Source of the DNA: Rhizobium sullae
Lineage (GTDB): Bacteria; Pseudomonadota; Alphaproteobacteria; Rhizobiales; Rhizobiaceae
DNA length: 32,015 nucleotides
Reading direction: 5' to 3'
Assembly (NCBI RefSeq): GCF_900169785.1
Contig: NZ_FWER01000059.1
Location: forward strand, 1 to 32,015
Both the position numbers and the translations under genes were made by a program. Below are positions 1 to 7,492 of this stretch, piece by piece (positions within the stretch are counted from its first letter, which is position 1; every line of letters begins with the position of its first letter). Below the pieces are notes generated by a model. It saw only the letters and a list, made by a program, of their open reading frames with translations. It ran no database searches and was not told the DNA's origin.

Positions 1-230
1 TGTTTGCGAACGACGTCCGGGCGGCCCTGAAGAACCTCCCTGTGAAACACCGAAAGGCTCTTATCTACGTTGCTTGGGGGCTAAGTTACGAGGAAACAGC
101 CGGTCTCTGCGGCTGTGAGATCGGTACGATAAAAAGCCGTGTCAATCGCGCACGCGGTCATCTCGCTGCCCGCCTCAACGGCGCAAATGTCTCTCCAGAT
201 ACGCGAGGATCACCGATAAGAAAGTCTTAA
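1..230 (+). CDS. ECF sigma factor, C-terminal part (EcfG-like)
   Basis: The reading frame is open from the left edge (first full codon at base 3) to the TAA at 228-230, so only the last 75 residues are present. The segment LSYEETAGLCGCEIGTIKSRV is a sigma-70 region 4.2 helix-turn-helix, the part that reads the -35 element. The CGC-xx-GTIKSRVNRAR pattern is the one seen in EcfG/RpoE2, the general stress sigma factors of alphaproteobacteria. The EcfG assignment is an inference from this short piece; an ordinary ECF sigma factor is the alternative. It fits the five EcfG-type promoter motifs (GGAAC-N16-NGTT) found elsewhere in the window. The usual partners NepR and PhyR are not visible here and could lie to the left of the window. 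Confidence 0.85.
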   Translation, partial: FANDVRAALKNLPVKHRKALIYVAWGLSYEETAGLCGCEIGTIKSRVNRARGHLAARLNGANVSPDTRGSPIRKS

Positions 231-285
231 GTTTCCTTTGGCGCAACGGCTGGGCATGGGTTTCTTCAGCGCCAATCCAAAAATG

Positions 286-558
286 TCATCCTTGTTGCGG
301 CGGCGTTGGCGGGCGAAGATGCGCATTGAACCAATCCGTAGCGTGCCGGACCACTTCATCGAGGGTACCGGGTTCTTCAAAAAGATGGCAGCGGCAAGCG
401 ATCAATTCATTGCCGGCATCTCCGTGAAGTATGGGCCGCTTGCCATGATCACCAGATTTGGTTTTCCGGGTCGCATATATCATTCGCGCCGCGGCTGCCG
501 GCCCAAGCCGATGAAGAGACAACAGAGCCAAATCGCGCCTGATCTGACCCGCTGGCAA
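286..558 (-). CDS. Small hypothetical protein (90 aa)
   Basis: This reading frame runs convergent with the sigma factor gene. The start used is TTG at 558 because a stop codon (TGA at 562-564) lies just upstream in frame; an internal ATG (MIYATRKTK) about 25 residues in is the alternative. The protein begins with a helix-rich, Ala/Arg/Leu segment (RRDLALLSLHRLGPAAAARM) followed by an acidic/aromatic C-terminal half (DEVVRHATDWFNAH). It reads like a real soluble protein rather than a shadow, and it is better than the overlapping plus-strand frame. I do not recognise a named family and no function is proposed. No strong ribosome binding site is visible. Confidence 0.4.
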   Translation of the reverse strand: MPAGQIRRDLALLSLHRLGPAAAARMIYATRKTKSGDHGKRPILHGDAGNELIACRCHLFEEPGTLDEVVRHATDWFNAHLRPPTPPQQG

Positions 559-590
559 ACCTCAGAAGTGCAAGCTTCCTCCCGGAGTCG

Positions 591-615
591 GGAACAATTG
601 TCCGGCCGGGTGGTT
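591..615 (+). promoter_or_regulatory. EcfG-type promoter
   Basis: GGAAC at 591-595 is followed after exactly 16 bases by GGTT at 612-615. This matches the general stress response consensus of alphaproteobacteria (GGAAC, about 18 bases, then TT). Transcription would start near 622, about 26 bases before the ATG at 648. It is one of five motifs in the window with the same 16-base spacing. Confidence 0.7.
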
Positions 616-647
616 CGTCAAATGTTCTAAACAAAAAGGACGGAAAA

Positions 648-872
648 ATGGTAGACAGCAGCAAGAAGCATATCGGTCGCGGCTCGCAAGGCAAGGGCGA
701 CGCATCAGGGGCCGCTTCGACGGTTGACGATGAGCGCCTCGGTGAAAACATGGTCCTGTCAAACCGTGATAAGGCCCAGCACTCAAAAACGCGTGGTCTC
801 GACAGCAAGAACATCAAAACCGAGCAATATCAAGATCATGCCGCTAACCGCCGGCCAGCAAAGCGATCTTAG
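648..872 (+). CDS. Small hydrophilic stress-type protein (74 aa)
   Basis: A 74-residue, highly charged protein without membrane segments or cysteines. It starts KKHIGRGSQGKGD and contains ENMVLSNRDKAQHSKTRG and QDHAANR, a pattern I recognise from conserved small proteins of unknown function in rhizobia. The start is ATG 648, preceded by AAGGACGG at good distance. It is the first gene after an EcfG-type promoter at 591-615, and is followed closely by another small protein gene and a CBS-domain gene on the same strand. A stress-related role is inferred from the promoter only; the molecular function is unknown. Confidence 0.75.
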   Translation: MVDSSKKHIGRGSQGKGDASGAASTVDDERLGENMVLSNRDKAQHSKTRGLDSKNIKTEQYQDHAANRRPAKRS

Positions 873-917
873 TGCGATCGCGCGGACCAAGCTCGCGAAA
901 GCCATAAGGAGGCAATG

Positions 918-1154
918 ATGGTAGGTAAGAAGACCCACGAACAGCAGCTTCGCGTCATCGAAAAGCGGGAGAATACTGCCAATGCCGACAAGGATTTTGA
1001 CGCAGCGGCGGACCTGAAGAAGACCGAGGCTGCGAAGAAGGCGTATCGCAAGGGCCAAAGTATCGCGCCGTCGCCTGAAATCCAGGAAGACGACCGCAGC
1101 GTGCTTCGTGGTCGCAATCAGGAAAGCCCGCACCGAAAGCGCGGCGGCGCGTAG
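918..1154 (+). CDS. Small hydrophilic protein (78 aa), unknown function
   Basis: A charged, Lys/Glu/Ala-rich protein (KKTHEQQLRVIEKRENTANADKDFDAAADLKKTEAAKKAY split over its first 50 residues) predicted to be mainly helical; no signal peptide or membrane segment. Two ATG codons follow each other (915 and 918). The AGGAGG at 907-912 is only 2 bases from the first and 5 from the second, so 918 is preferred. Similar small proteins beginning KKTHEQQLR occur in rhizobia, without known function. It lies 45 bases after the preceding small gene and 54 before the CBS gene, so one transcript from the promoter at 591-615 is likely. Confidence 0.75.
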   Translation: MVGKKTHEQQLRVIEKRENTANADKDFDAAADLKKTEAAKKAYRKGQSIAPSPEIQEDDRSVLRGRNQESPHRKRGGA

Positions 1155-1208
1155 CGGGCAAAGCACGTTCGGCCGCTGTGACAATCCATACAAGGCGGAG
1201 GAAGAATC

Positions 1209-1655
1209 ATGAAAGTGCGCGAAGTGATGACGCTGGGTGTCCGGCTGGTCACCCCGGAGCAGACGATACAGGAAGCAGCAAGGCTCATGGCCGAACTCGA
1301 CTCTGGTGTCGTGCCGGTGACGGAAAATGGCCGGCTCGTCGGCATTTTGACAGATCGCGACATCACGGTGCGCGCTGTCGCTGAGGGCTGGGGCCCCGAG
1401 GCGAAGGTCGGCGGTATCATGACGTCGAAGGTCAGATACTGCTTTGATGATCAAGACACGGAGGAGGTCTGCCAGTATCTCGCCGATCATCAGATTAGGC
1501 GGATTCCAGTCGTCGAGCGAAGCAAGGTCCTTGTCGGCATCCTCTCCCTCGGCGACCTGGCCCGAGCTGCAGGGAATCGCTCAGCAGGTGCCGCGTTGGC
1601 AGGCATATCGCGGCACGGCGGCGAGCACTCGCAGTCGAGCGGCCCAGGTCACTAG
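1209..1655 (+). CDS. CBS-domain protein
   Basis: 148 residues made of two CBS motifs: the first at about residues 7-60 (EVMTLGVRLVTPEQTIQEAA ... GRLVGILTDRDI), the second at about 76-130 (IMTSKVRYCFDDQDTEEV ... LVGILSLGDLA). A CBS pair forms a Bateman module that usually binds adenine nucleotides and acts as an energy or ligand sensor. No catalytic or DNA-binding domain is attached; the last 20 residues are low-complexity (Gly/Ser/His). The start ATG 1209 has GGCGGAGG just upstream. Stand-alone CBS proteins with the same ITDRDITVRAVAEG signature are common in rhizobia. It is probably co-transcribed with the two small proteins upstream from the EcfG-type promoter at 591-615. Confidence 0.92.
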   Translation: MKVREVMTLGVRLVTPEQTIQEAARLMAELDSGVVPVTENGRLVGILTDRDITVRAVAEGWGPEAKVGGIMTSKVRYCFDDQDTEEVCQYLADHQIRRIPVVERSKVLVGILSLGDLARAAGNRSAGAALAGISRHGGEHSQSSGPGH

Positions 1656-2082
1656 CGACGGCAGCGTGTTGCGGCAGGCTGGCCGCGTGCGATTAGGTCT
1701 CACCTTCAATACGAGCAATCTGTTCGGCCCGGATTATGTCGGCGGCGCCTTCGCCTATTGAGGCGAGGATTACGCCCGCAAATCCGGCAATATGAAAAAA
1801 TCCCCCACCACGTCATTCACCTTCCGATCCACGGCGATGGATTCGGCAACTGCGGCAATACCGATGACGGCAGGCGCTTCGCATCGGCCACGAACCGGCG
1901 CGGATGCCGCCGCCGGAGACGGAGGAATGCTATGCTATCCCCGAACTGAGCCAGCAACAGGTATGGATCCGGCAAGCAAGGTCGCGAGGCACGCCAATGA
2001 AGCCTGCAGGAGCTTCGACTGATATTTTCGCTGTTGTCCGGAGCGGCGGGAAGGCGCGCCTTGGAGTACCGACTGCAGCGGA
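1656..2082. other. Gene-free stretch, possible degraded coding material
   Basis: 427 bases between the CBS gene and the end of the Gfo/Idh gene. No frame here gives a convincing protein. In the plus frame ending at 1761 there is GLTFNTSNLFGPDYVGGAFAY followed by an in-frame TGA and then GEDYARK. This is faintly like the last strands of a TonB-dependent receptor, which would make it a remnant, but the similarity is too short to trust. No terminator hairpin with a T tract was found. Confidence 0.3.
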
Positions 2083-3108
2083 CTACCGCTTGTAGATAGC
2101 ATCAAGAAGCCGCGCGACAGCGATGAGATGCTCTGATTGCGGATCGAACCGGCGGCTTTCGGCCAGCCTCCAGGCCCAGTCGGCTGCGGCACGCCCGCCC
2201 CAATCATCGGGCGGTGCCGTCAAGAGGGCCTTATGCGTTCCCTCATATTGTTCAGCGACGAAATCATAGAACGAACCGTCGATATTGCGGAATTCCGCAC
2301 CGCCCTTGGTGCCGTAAAAGCAGGCGCCGATCACCGCATCGCGACCGGCCTGCAGACGCCAGGAACACGTCAGCCGCAATACTGCGCCCGTTGCAACGTC
2401 GATGGTAGCCACCGCGAAATCTTCGACCTCGCAACTGTTGTTGCCGATGGGCTTACCTTTGCTGTAAAGCCTCGCGGAAACGTGCTCAACCTCAGGAAAA
2501 TCGAACGCCCAAAGCGCGAGATCGGCGAGATGTACGCCGAGATCCATGACGCAACCGCCGCCGGATAGCGATTTGTCGTAGAACCATGGCTTATCGGGAC
2601 CATAGGCGTTGTGGAAAGTGAGGTCCGCGGCAAAAATCTCGCCAAGCGTGCCGCTGCGGACAAGATTGCGAATCTCCTGCATGGCGGCGGTGTGGCGATA
2701 AGAGAGATCGACGCCGAGCAGGCGATCGGCGCGGCGAGCGGCCTCGATTACGGCCGTGACTTCCTCAGTGCTCCGCCCGAGCGGCTTCTGACAGAAGACT
2801 GCCACACCGCGCTCCAATGCCTCGATCGATTGTTCGGCATGCAGCGCACTCGGTGTGGCGATGACGATACCATCCAGATCTAGATCGAGAAGCCCGTCCA
2901 AGGAGGCCGCGACCTTAGCCGATGGCGCGGATTTCAGCGCGTCTTCGATTGCGCCGGATGAAGGATCGGCGATTGCTGCCGCGTCAGCGAGGCCTGTTTT
3001 CAGGATCGCCTCCATCCGGTGGCGGCCGATCCATCCGAGGCCGAGAAAGCCCAATCGCGGGCGGCGCGTATTCAAAGTGGGCGTCGGGCGAGAGATTGAC
3101 CGGTTCAC
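2083..3108 (-). CDS. Gfo/Idh/MocA-family oxidoreductase
   Basis: 341 residues, the usual length of the family. The N-terminal Rossmann fold has GFLGLGWIGRHR (residues about 20-31) for NAD(P) binding. The family's EKP motif appears as CQKPLG near residue 110, and the C-terminal substrate domain carries MDLGVHLADLALW (G-x-H-x-x-D type). Such enzymes oxidise or epimerise sugars, inositols or sugar nucleotides in the cytoplasm. The substrate cannot be told from sequence. Its ATG at 3108 overlaps the stop of the upstream dehydrogenase gene by 4 bases (ATGA), so the two are translationally coupled. They are divergent from a sugar-nucleotide/glycosyltransferase operon, which suggests precursor modification for the same glycan or use of its sugar. 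Confidence 0.92.
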   Translation of the reverse strand: MNRSISRPTPTLNTRRPRLGFLGLGWIGRHRMEAILKTGLADAAAIADPSSGAIEDALKSAPSAKVAASLDGLLDLDLDGIVIATPSALHAEQSIEALERGVAVFCQKPLGRSTEEVTAVIEAARRADRLLGVDLSYRHTAAMQEIRNLVRSGTLGEIFAADLTFHNAYGPDKPWFYDKSLSGGGCVMDLGVHLADLALWAFDFPEVEHVSARLYSKGKPIGNNSCEVEDFAVATIDVATGAVLRLTCSWRLQAGRDAVIGACFYGTKGGAEFRNIDGSFYDFVAEQYEGTHKALLTAPPDDWGGRAAADWAWRLAESRRFDPQSEHLIAVARLLDAIYKR

Positions 3109-4094
3109 GGGTAGATCACCAAGGCCTTCAGGAAGCCGTCTGGGCGATCGCGCGTCGCGTTAAGTGCCTCGTTGAGCCGTTCGAGCGGAAACCTGTGAGT
3201 ATAAAGGGGTAGGGGATCAAGTTTGCCTTTCGCCACCGCCTCCACGGCATCGCGTATGCCTTGAATGTAAATGGCTGGATCGCGTTCATGAGCGTTGATG
3301 ACATCGAGGCCGCGCCAGTTCCAAAGCTGCATGTTGACCTGCCGTACGCCGTCCTGGTGATAACCGGCGATGATCAATCTGCCGCGTTCCCGCGTCAGTT
3401 CGGCAGCGAGATCGAGCGGCCATTGTTTGCCGACGGCTTCAATGACGCAATCGCAGAAGCGGCCATCGGTCAGTTGGCGCACCTCGTCAATGATTTGGCG
3501 GTGATCCTCCATTGGGATGGTATCGGTTGCTCCCAACCGACGTGCAAGTTCAAGCGAAAAGGGGCGCCGGGAAATAGCGATGACGGAGGCACCCGCCGAA
3601 ACTGCAAGCTGGGTCAGCAATGCCCCAAGAAAGCCAATACCGATGATACCGACGGTCTGCCCGCCCTTAATGCCGCTGCGCTTGAAGATATTCATGGCAC
3701 AGGCGAGTGGTTCGCCCGGAAAAGGCTGGCCATCGAGTTCGCTTGGCAGGCGCACCACTGCGTCGCTATCGCCAAAATCGTGGGTAGCATAGGCATGATA
3801 GGTGAGGGCCGCCACGCGATCGCCGGTGACAAGGCCGTCGACGCCGGCGCCAACGGCATCGATCACACCCCAGCCTTCGTGACCGAGACCGCCAGGTTCG
3901 GTCGGGAACTGCATCCATTCGGCTCCTGCCCATGGCGTTAGGTTTGAAGCGCAGACGCCGCAGCCTTCAAGCCTTATCCTCACTTGTCCATGACCCGGGT
4001 CTGCCAACGCAACACGCTGCACCTTCAGTTTGCCCGGCCCAGTCACCACCGCCGCCTGCATGAACCGGGTGTGTTCTGGTGTCGCTGCATCCAT
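3105..4094 (-). CDS. Zinc-type alcohol dehydrogenase family protein (MDR)
   Basis: 329 residues of the medium-chain dehydrogenase/reductase superfamily. The catalytic-zinc part is visible as GCGVCASNLTPW and GLGHEGWG, and the NAD(P)-binding fold as GIIGIGFLGALL. The four-cysteine structural zinc lobe of classical alcohol dehydrogenases is absent. The start is placed at ATG 4094 because AAGGTGG lies about 6-8 bases upstream; a GTG at 4127 in the same frame is the less likely alternative. It is the first gene of a two-gene leftward operon and overlaps the Gfo/Idh gene by 4 bases. A GGAAC-N16-AGTT promoter (4148-4172, minus strand) lies about 50 bases upstream. The substrate is unknown, probably a sugar or polyol. 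Confidence 0.9.
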   Translation of the reverse strand: MDAATPEHTRFMQAAVVTGPGKLKVQRVALADPGHGQVRIRLEGCGVCASNLTPWAGAEWMQFPTEPGGLGHEGWGVIDAVGAGVDGLVTGDRVAALTYHAYATHDFGDSDAVVRLPSELDGQPFPGEPLACAMNIFKRSGIKGGQTVGIIGIGFLGALLTQLAVSAGASVIAISRRPFSLELARRLGATDTIPMEDHRQIIDEVRQLTDGRFCDCVIEAVGKQWPLDLAAELTRERGRLIIAGYHQDGVRQVNMQLWNWRGLDVINAHERDPAIYIQGIRDAVEAVAKGKLDPLPLYTHRFPLERLNEALNATRDRPDGFLKALVIYP

Positions 4095-4147
4095 TGTCCG
4101 TCCACCTTTTCTCGGGAATAGCGCCACAAACCGACAGCCATGGCGTT

Positions 4148-4172
4148 AACTCCGAAAGAGACTTCCGGTTCC
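4148..4172 (-). promoter_or_regulatory. EcfG-type promoter for the leftward operon
   Basis: Read on the minus strand, GGAAC (4172-4168) is followed after 16 bases by AGTT (4151-4148). The transcript would start near 4141, about 47 bases before the ATG at 4094. It is back-to-back with the matching promoter at 4297-4321 that faces the glycan operon. Confidence 0.65.
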
Positions 4173-4296
4173 GACAAGACGCGGAAGGTCGGTGACGCTC
4201 CGACGTTTCGTGGCATCCGACAACCGCGCAGCGCCATAGAGGGTTGATGTCAATGAAGAAGAAGACATTAAAGACGACAAAGATGACATTGATGAA

Positions 4297-4321
4297 GGAA
4301 CTTTCGCCGTGTGGCTCAGTT
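4297..4321 (+). promoter_or_regulatory. EcfG-type promoter for the glycan operon
   Basis: GGAAC at 4297-4301, 16 bases, then AGTT at 4318-4321. The expected start of transcription is near 4328, giving a leader of about 37 bases before the ATG at 4365. Spacing and both hexamer cores match the other four copies in the window. Confidence 0.65.
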
Positions 4322-4364
4322 CGACACAGGTCAACCTATTGATCCACATAGCTTCAGGTGAACG

Positions 4365-5471
4365 ATGCCAAAAGTTCTCATTACTGGAGGGTGCGGCTTT
4401 ATCGGGCGATATGTCGCCCAAGAGTTGCTTGAACGGGGATATGATCTTCGCATACTCGACGCTCTGATCGATCAGGTGCATGGAAATGCCGGACCTGCCA
4501 TGTCGACGGAAGCGGAAATTGTCCGCGCCGACGTTCGCGACAAGGCAGCAGTCCGACAGGCTCTCGATGAGATCGACTATGTGATCCATCTTGCGGCGGA
4601 AGTCGGCGTCGGCCAATCCATGTACGAGATCGTCCGCTATGTCGGCAGCAATGATCTCGGAACAGCAACGCTTCTCGAAGCGATGATCGGCATGCGGGTC
4701 AGGCGCGTCATTGTCGCTTCGTCAATGAGCGTTTACGGCGAGGGCCTCTATGAAACGAGGGACGGGCGGCGCCTCGGCTTCGTCCGCCGCAAAGGTGCCG
4801 AGGTCAAGGCCGGACAGTGGGACCCGCTCGGTCCGGACGGCGAGCCGCTCGTTCCGGTCGCCACCGACGAGGAGAAGCAGGTCGATCTCGCCTCCATCTA
4901 TGCACTGACGAAGTTCGCGCAGGAGCGACAGGTTTTGATCTTCGGCGAGGCTTATGGTGTGGAAACCACCGCGTTGCGCCTGTTCAATGTTTTCGGTGCC
5001 GGCCAGGCGCTGTCGAATCCCTATACCGGCGTGCTTGCGAATTTCGCCTCACGGCTTTCAAACCGGCAGCCGCCGATGATCTTCGAGGACGGCAGGCAGC
5101 GGCGCGACTTCGTTCATGTGCGCGACATTGCTCGTGCCTTCCGGCTTGCGCTCGAACAACCTCGGGCGCCAGGACAGGTCATCAATGTCGGCAGCGGCCT
5201 CGCCTATACCATCACCGAAGTCGCGGCGCTGCTTGCAGAGGCAATGGGCGTGCCTGAAATCACGCCGGACATCATGGGCAAGGCCCGTTCGGGCGATATT
5301 CGCAATTGCTTTGCCGACATTTCCAAAGCGCGTGAACTGCTCGGATTCGATCCGCAATACCGTCTTGAGAATTCACTCGGCAGCTTTGCCGAATGGGTAC
5401 GCGGAGCCGGCGCGATCGACAGGGGCGCGGAGATGAAACGGCAACTCGAAGAACGGGGGCTCGTATCATGA
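4365..5471 (+). CDS. NAD-dependent epimerase/dehydratase (extended SDR)
   Basis: 368 residues. The glycine-rich NAD motif TGGCGFIG is at residues 7-14, and the catalytic Y-x3-K is Tyr179-Ala-Leu-Thr-Lys183, preceded by the SSMSVYGEG serine segment. Typical C-terminal SDR features follow (RLFNVFGAGQ, GRQRRDFVHVRDIARA). These enzymes epimerise, dehydrate or decarboxylate nucleotide sugars; a UDP-glucose 4-epimerase or dTDP-glucose dehydratase-like activity is plausible, but the exact reaction is not determined. An insertion between the core and the active site (about residues 125-175, charged) is longer than in standard GalE. It is the first gene of the rightward operon, with CAGGTGA as ribosome binding site. 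Its TGA overlaps the next ATG by 4 bases. Confidence 0.92.
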   Translation: MPKVLITGGCGFIGRYVAQELLERGYDLRILDALIDQVHGNAGPAMSTEAEIVRADVRDKAAVRQALDEIDYVIHLAAEVGVGQSMYEIVRYVGSNDLGTATLLEAMIGMRVRRVIVASSMSVYGEGLYETRDGRRLGFVRRKGAEVKAGQWDPLGPDGEPLVPVATDEEKQVDLASIYALTKFAQERQVLIFGEAYGVETTALRLFNVFGAGQALSNPYTGVLANFASRLSNRQPPMIFEDGRQRRDFVHVRDIARAFRLALEQPRAPGQVINVGSGLAYTITEVAALLAEAMGVPEITPDIMGKARSGDIRNCFADISKARELLGFDPQYRLENSLGSFAEWVRGAGAIDRGAEMKRQLEERGLVS

Positions 5472-7492
5472 GATCAAGTCGTCGGTCGATCCGTCAGCGG
5501 CAATATGGTTTCGTGGAATGGTTCCGTCCCGGCGAGTACGAGCGTACGGAAACGGTGCTGCCGGATATCCTCGCCGCTGGCGCAAGCTATCTTCGCACGC
5601 ATCTCTCATGGGCCGAGTATCTCGCGCCCGGCGGCAAGGAATGGTTCGATTGGCTGCTTCCGAAGATCGGCAGGGAAATCGACCTTCTTCCCTGCATACA
5701 CTACACGCCACCCTCGCTTTCTCGAACCGGCCGGTCTTCCGGCGCGCCGCGCGTGCTCAAGGACTATGCTGATTTCGTCGATCATGTGCTGACCCGCTAC
5801 GGTCGCCATTTCCGCCACATCGAGCTCTGGAACGAGCCAAACAACCTGCTCGACTGGGACTGGCGGGAGGATTCCGATTTCAGGCTTTTCTGCGAGATGG
5901 TCGGCGCAGCCGCCTATTGGGCGAAACATCGCGGATGGTCGCCGATCCTTGGCGGACCGTGCCCTTTCGACCCATACTGGCTGAACCTGATGGGTGAACG
6001 CGGTGTGCTCAACGTCGTTTCGGCGGTCGGCTTCCACGGCTTTCCCGGCACGTGGGACAGCGAAGCAAGTACCTGGGGCGGTTGGGACCTGCATCTCGGC
6101 GAAATGCGCGCGATCCTCGACCGTCACAACAAGGATGCCGAAATCTGGATCACCGAGACCGGCTATTCCACCTGGCGCAATGATGAGATGGAGCAGGCCC
6201 GCCGTTTCGTGACGGCACTGAGCGTGCCGGCCGACCGGATGTATTGGTACGGCTGGCGGGACGTGCCGCCGGACGTTCCCGTGCAGGAAGGCCTCTGGTT
6301 CGATCCGCGCCACTATCATCTCGGCGCCGTCGACGCCAACAACCAGCCGAAGCTGCTTGCCCGCCTTTTGACGGAAGGCGGTATCAAACGGCTTGAAGAA
6401 GTGACGCGGCTGACGACCCCGTCGCTTGCAAGCGGGGCGGCGCCGATCGTCATCGCCGGAGGCTGTGGCTTCATCGGCTGCAATGTCGCAGACAGCTTTT
6501 TAAGGCAACATGAGGATGTCATCGTTCTCGACAATCTGAGCAGGCCCGGTGTCGACCAGAACCTGCGCTGGCTGAAAGATAATCATGGCGACCGCGTGCA
6601 CCCGGTGCTCGCCGACGTGCGTGATCTGCGCGGCATCGAACCTGCGTTTGCTGATGCCAAAGCCGTATTCCATTTTGCGGCCCAAACGGCGGTAACGACC
6701 AGCCTGCTGCAGCCGATCGATGATTTCGAAGCCAATGCACGCGGCACGATCAACGTGCTGGAGGCGGTGCGCAGTGCAGGCCGCAATGCTGCTGTGATCT
6801 TTGCCAGCACCAACAAGGTCTACGGCAACCTCGAAGACATGCAGATGGTCGCTCTCGACGATCGCTATATCCCACTCGACGAAACCATCCGCGCGCATGG
6901 CATCAGCGAGGAGCACAAGCTCGATTTCTGTACGCCATACGGTTGCTCGAAGGGAGTAGCCGATCAATATGTGTTGGACTATGCGAAATCATACGGTCTT
7001 CCGACAGCCGTGTTGCGGATGAGCTGCATTTACGGGCCACGGCAGTTCGGCACGGAGGACCAAGGTTGGGTTGCGCATTTCCTGATCCGCGCGCTTCAGG
7101 GCGAGGCGATCTCCATCTATGGCGACGGCAAGCAGGTTCGCGACATTCTTCACGTCAATGATGCCGTCGCCGCCTATCGTGCAGCGCTTGCATCCATCGA
7201 CCGGATCAAGGGCCATGCCTTCAACCTCGGCGGCGGTCCGCACAATTCTGTCAGCATCCAGATAGTGCTTCGCGAAATCGAACACCTTGCAGGTCGGTCG
7301 CTTCACACATCGCATAGCGATTGGCGTGCCGGCGACCAGCTTTTCTTCGTCGCTGACACGCGCGCACTTCAAAAGGTATCGGGCTGGAAGGCGCAAATAA
7401 AGTGGCGCGCCGGCATTCGCGACTTGCATGAATGGCTCATCGGAAACCGCTTTGGTGGGGGCTTGGCGCAGGCACGGAGAGTGATGGCATGA
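5468..7492 (+). CDS. Glycoside hydrolase (clan GH-A, GH39-like) fused to a CDP-paratose-epimerase-like SDR
   Basis: 674 residues with two enzymes in one chain. Residues about 10-310 look like a clan GH-A TIM barrel related to GH39/beta-xylosidase-type proteins. The acid/base is in LWNEPNN (Glu123) and the nucleophile in WITETGYS (Glu230). Residues about 328-670 are an extended SDR: GGCGFIG at 331-337, catalytic Tyr491-GCS-Lys495, and NLSRPGVDQNLRWL, a sequence typical of CDP-paratose 2-epimerase relatives. The frame is uninterrupted through the junction (about residues 310-328), so this is a real fusion, not a sequencing join. The start ATG 5468 overlaps the previous stop (ATGA) and excludes a longer upstream frame that would overlap the SDR gene. 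The protein probably links nucleotide-sugar epimerisation to glycosidic-bond handling; which substrate is unknown. Confidence 0.9.
   Translation: MRSSRRSIRQRQYGFVEWFRPGEYERTETVLPDILAAGASYLRTHLSWAEYLAPGGKEWFDWLLPKIGREIDLLPCIHYTPPSLSRTGRSSGAPRVLKDYADFVDHVLTRYGRHFRHIELWNEPNNLLDWDWREDSDFRLFCEMVGAAAYWAKHRGWSPILGGPCPFDPYWLNLMGERGVLNVVSAVGFHGFPGTWDSEASTWGGWDLHLGEMRAILDRHNKDAEIWITETGYSTWRNDEMEQARRFVTALSVPADRMYWYGWRDVPPDVPVQEGLWFDPRHYHLGAVDANNQPKLLARLLTEGGIKRLEEVTRLTTPSLASGAAPIVIAGGCGFIGCNVADSFLRQHEDVIVLDNLSRPGVDQNLRWLKDNHGDRVHPVLADVRDLRGIEPAFADAKAVFHFAAQTAVTTSLLQPIDDFEANARGTINVLEAVRSAGRNAAVIFASTNKVYGNLEDMQMVALDDRYIPLDETIRAHGISEEHKLDFCTPYGCSKGVADQYVLDYAKSYGLPTAVLRMSCIYGPRQFGTEDQGWVAHFLIRALQGEAISIYGDGKQVRDILHVNDAVAAYRAALASIDRIKGHAFNLGGGPHNSVSIQIVLREIEHLAGRSLHTSHSDWRAGDQLFFVADTRALQKVSGWKAQIKWRAGIRDLHEWLIGNRFGGGLAQARRVMA

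Noticed and set aside
238..630. 130-aa plus-strand frame after the sigma factor
   Set aside because: No ribosome binding site, composition unlike its neighbours, and it overlaps both the minus-strand 90-aa gene and the EcfG-type promoter.
783..1490. 235-aa minus-strand frame
   Set aside because: Antisense shadow of two small genes and the CBS gene, which have good start signals and family features.
1758..2095. Three short overlapping frames (63-76 aa)
   Set aside because: Low-complexity Arg/Ala-rich, no start signals, no family resemblance.
3261..3941. 226-aa plus-strand frame
   Set aside because: Antisense of the zinc-type dehydrogenase; its protein has no recognisable domain.
5606..6319. 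237-aa minus-strand frame
   Set aside because: Antisense of the hydrolase domain; mirrors the codon pattern of the true gene.
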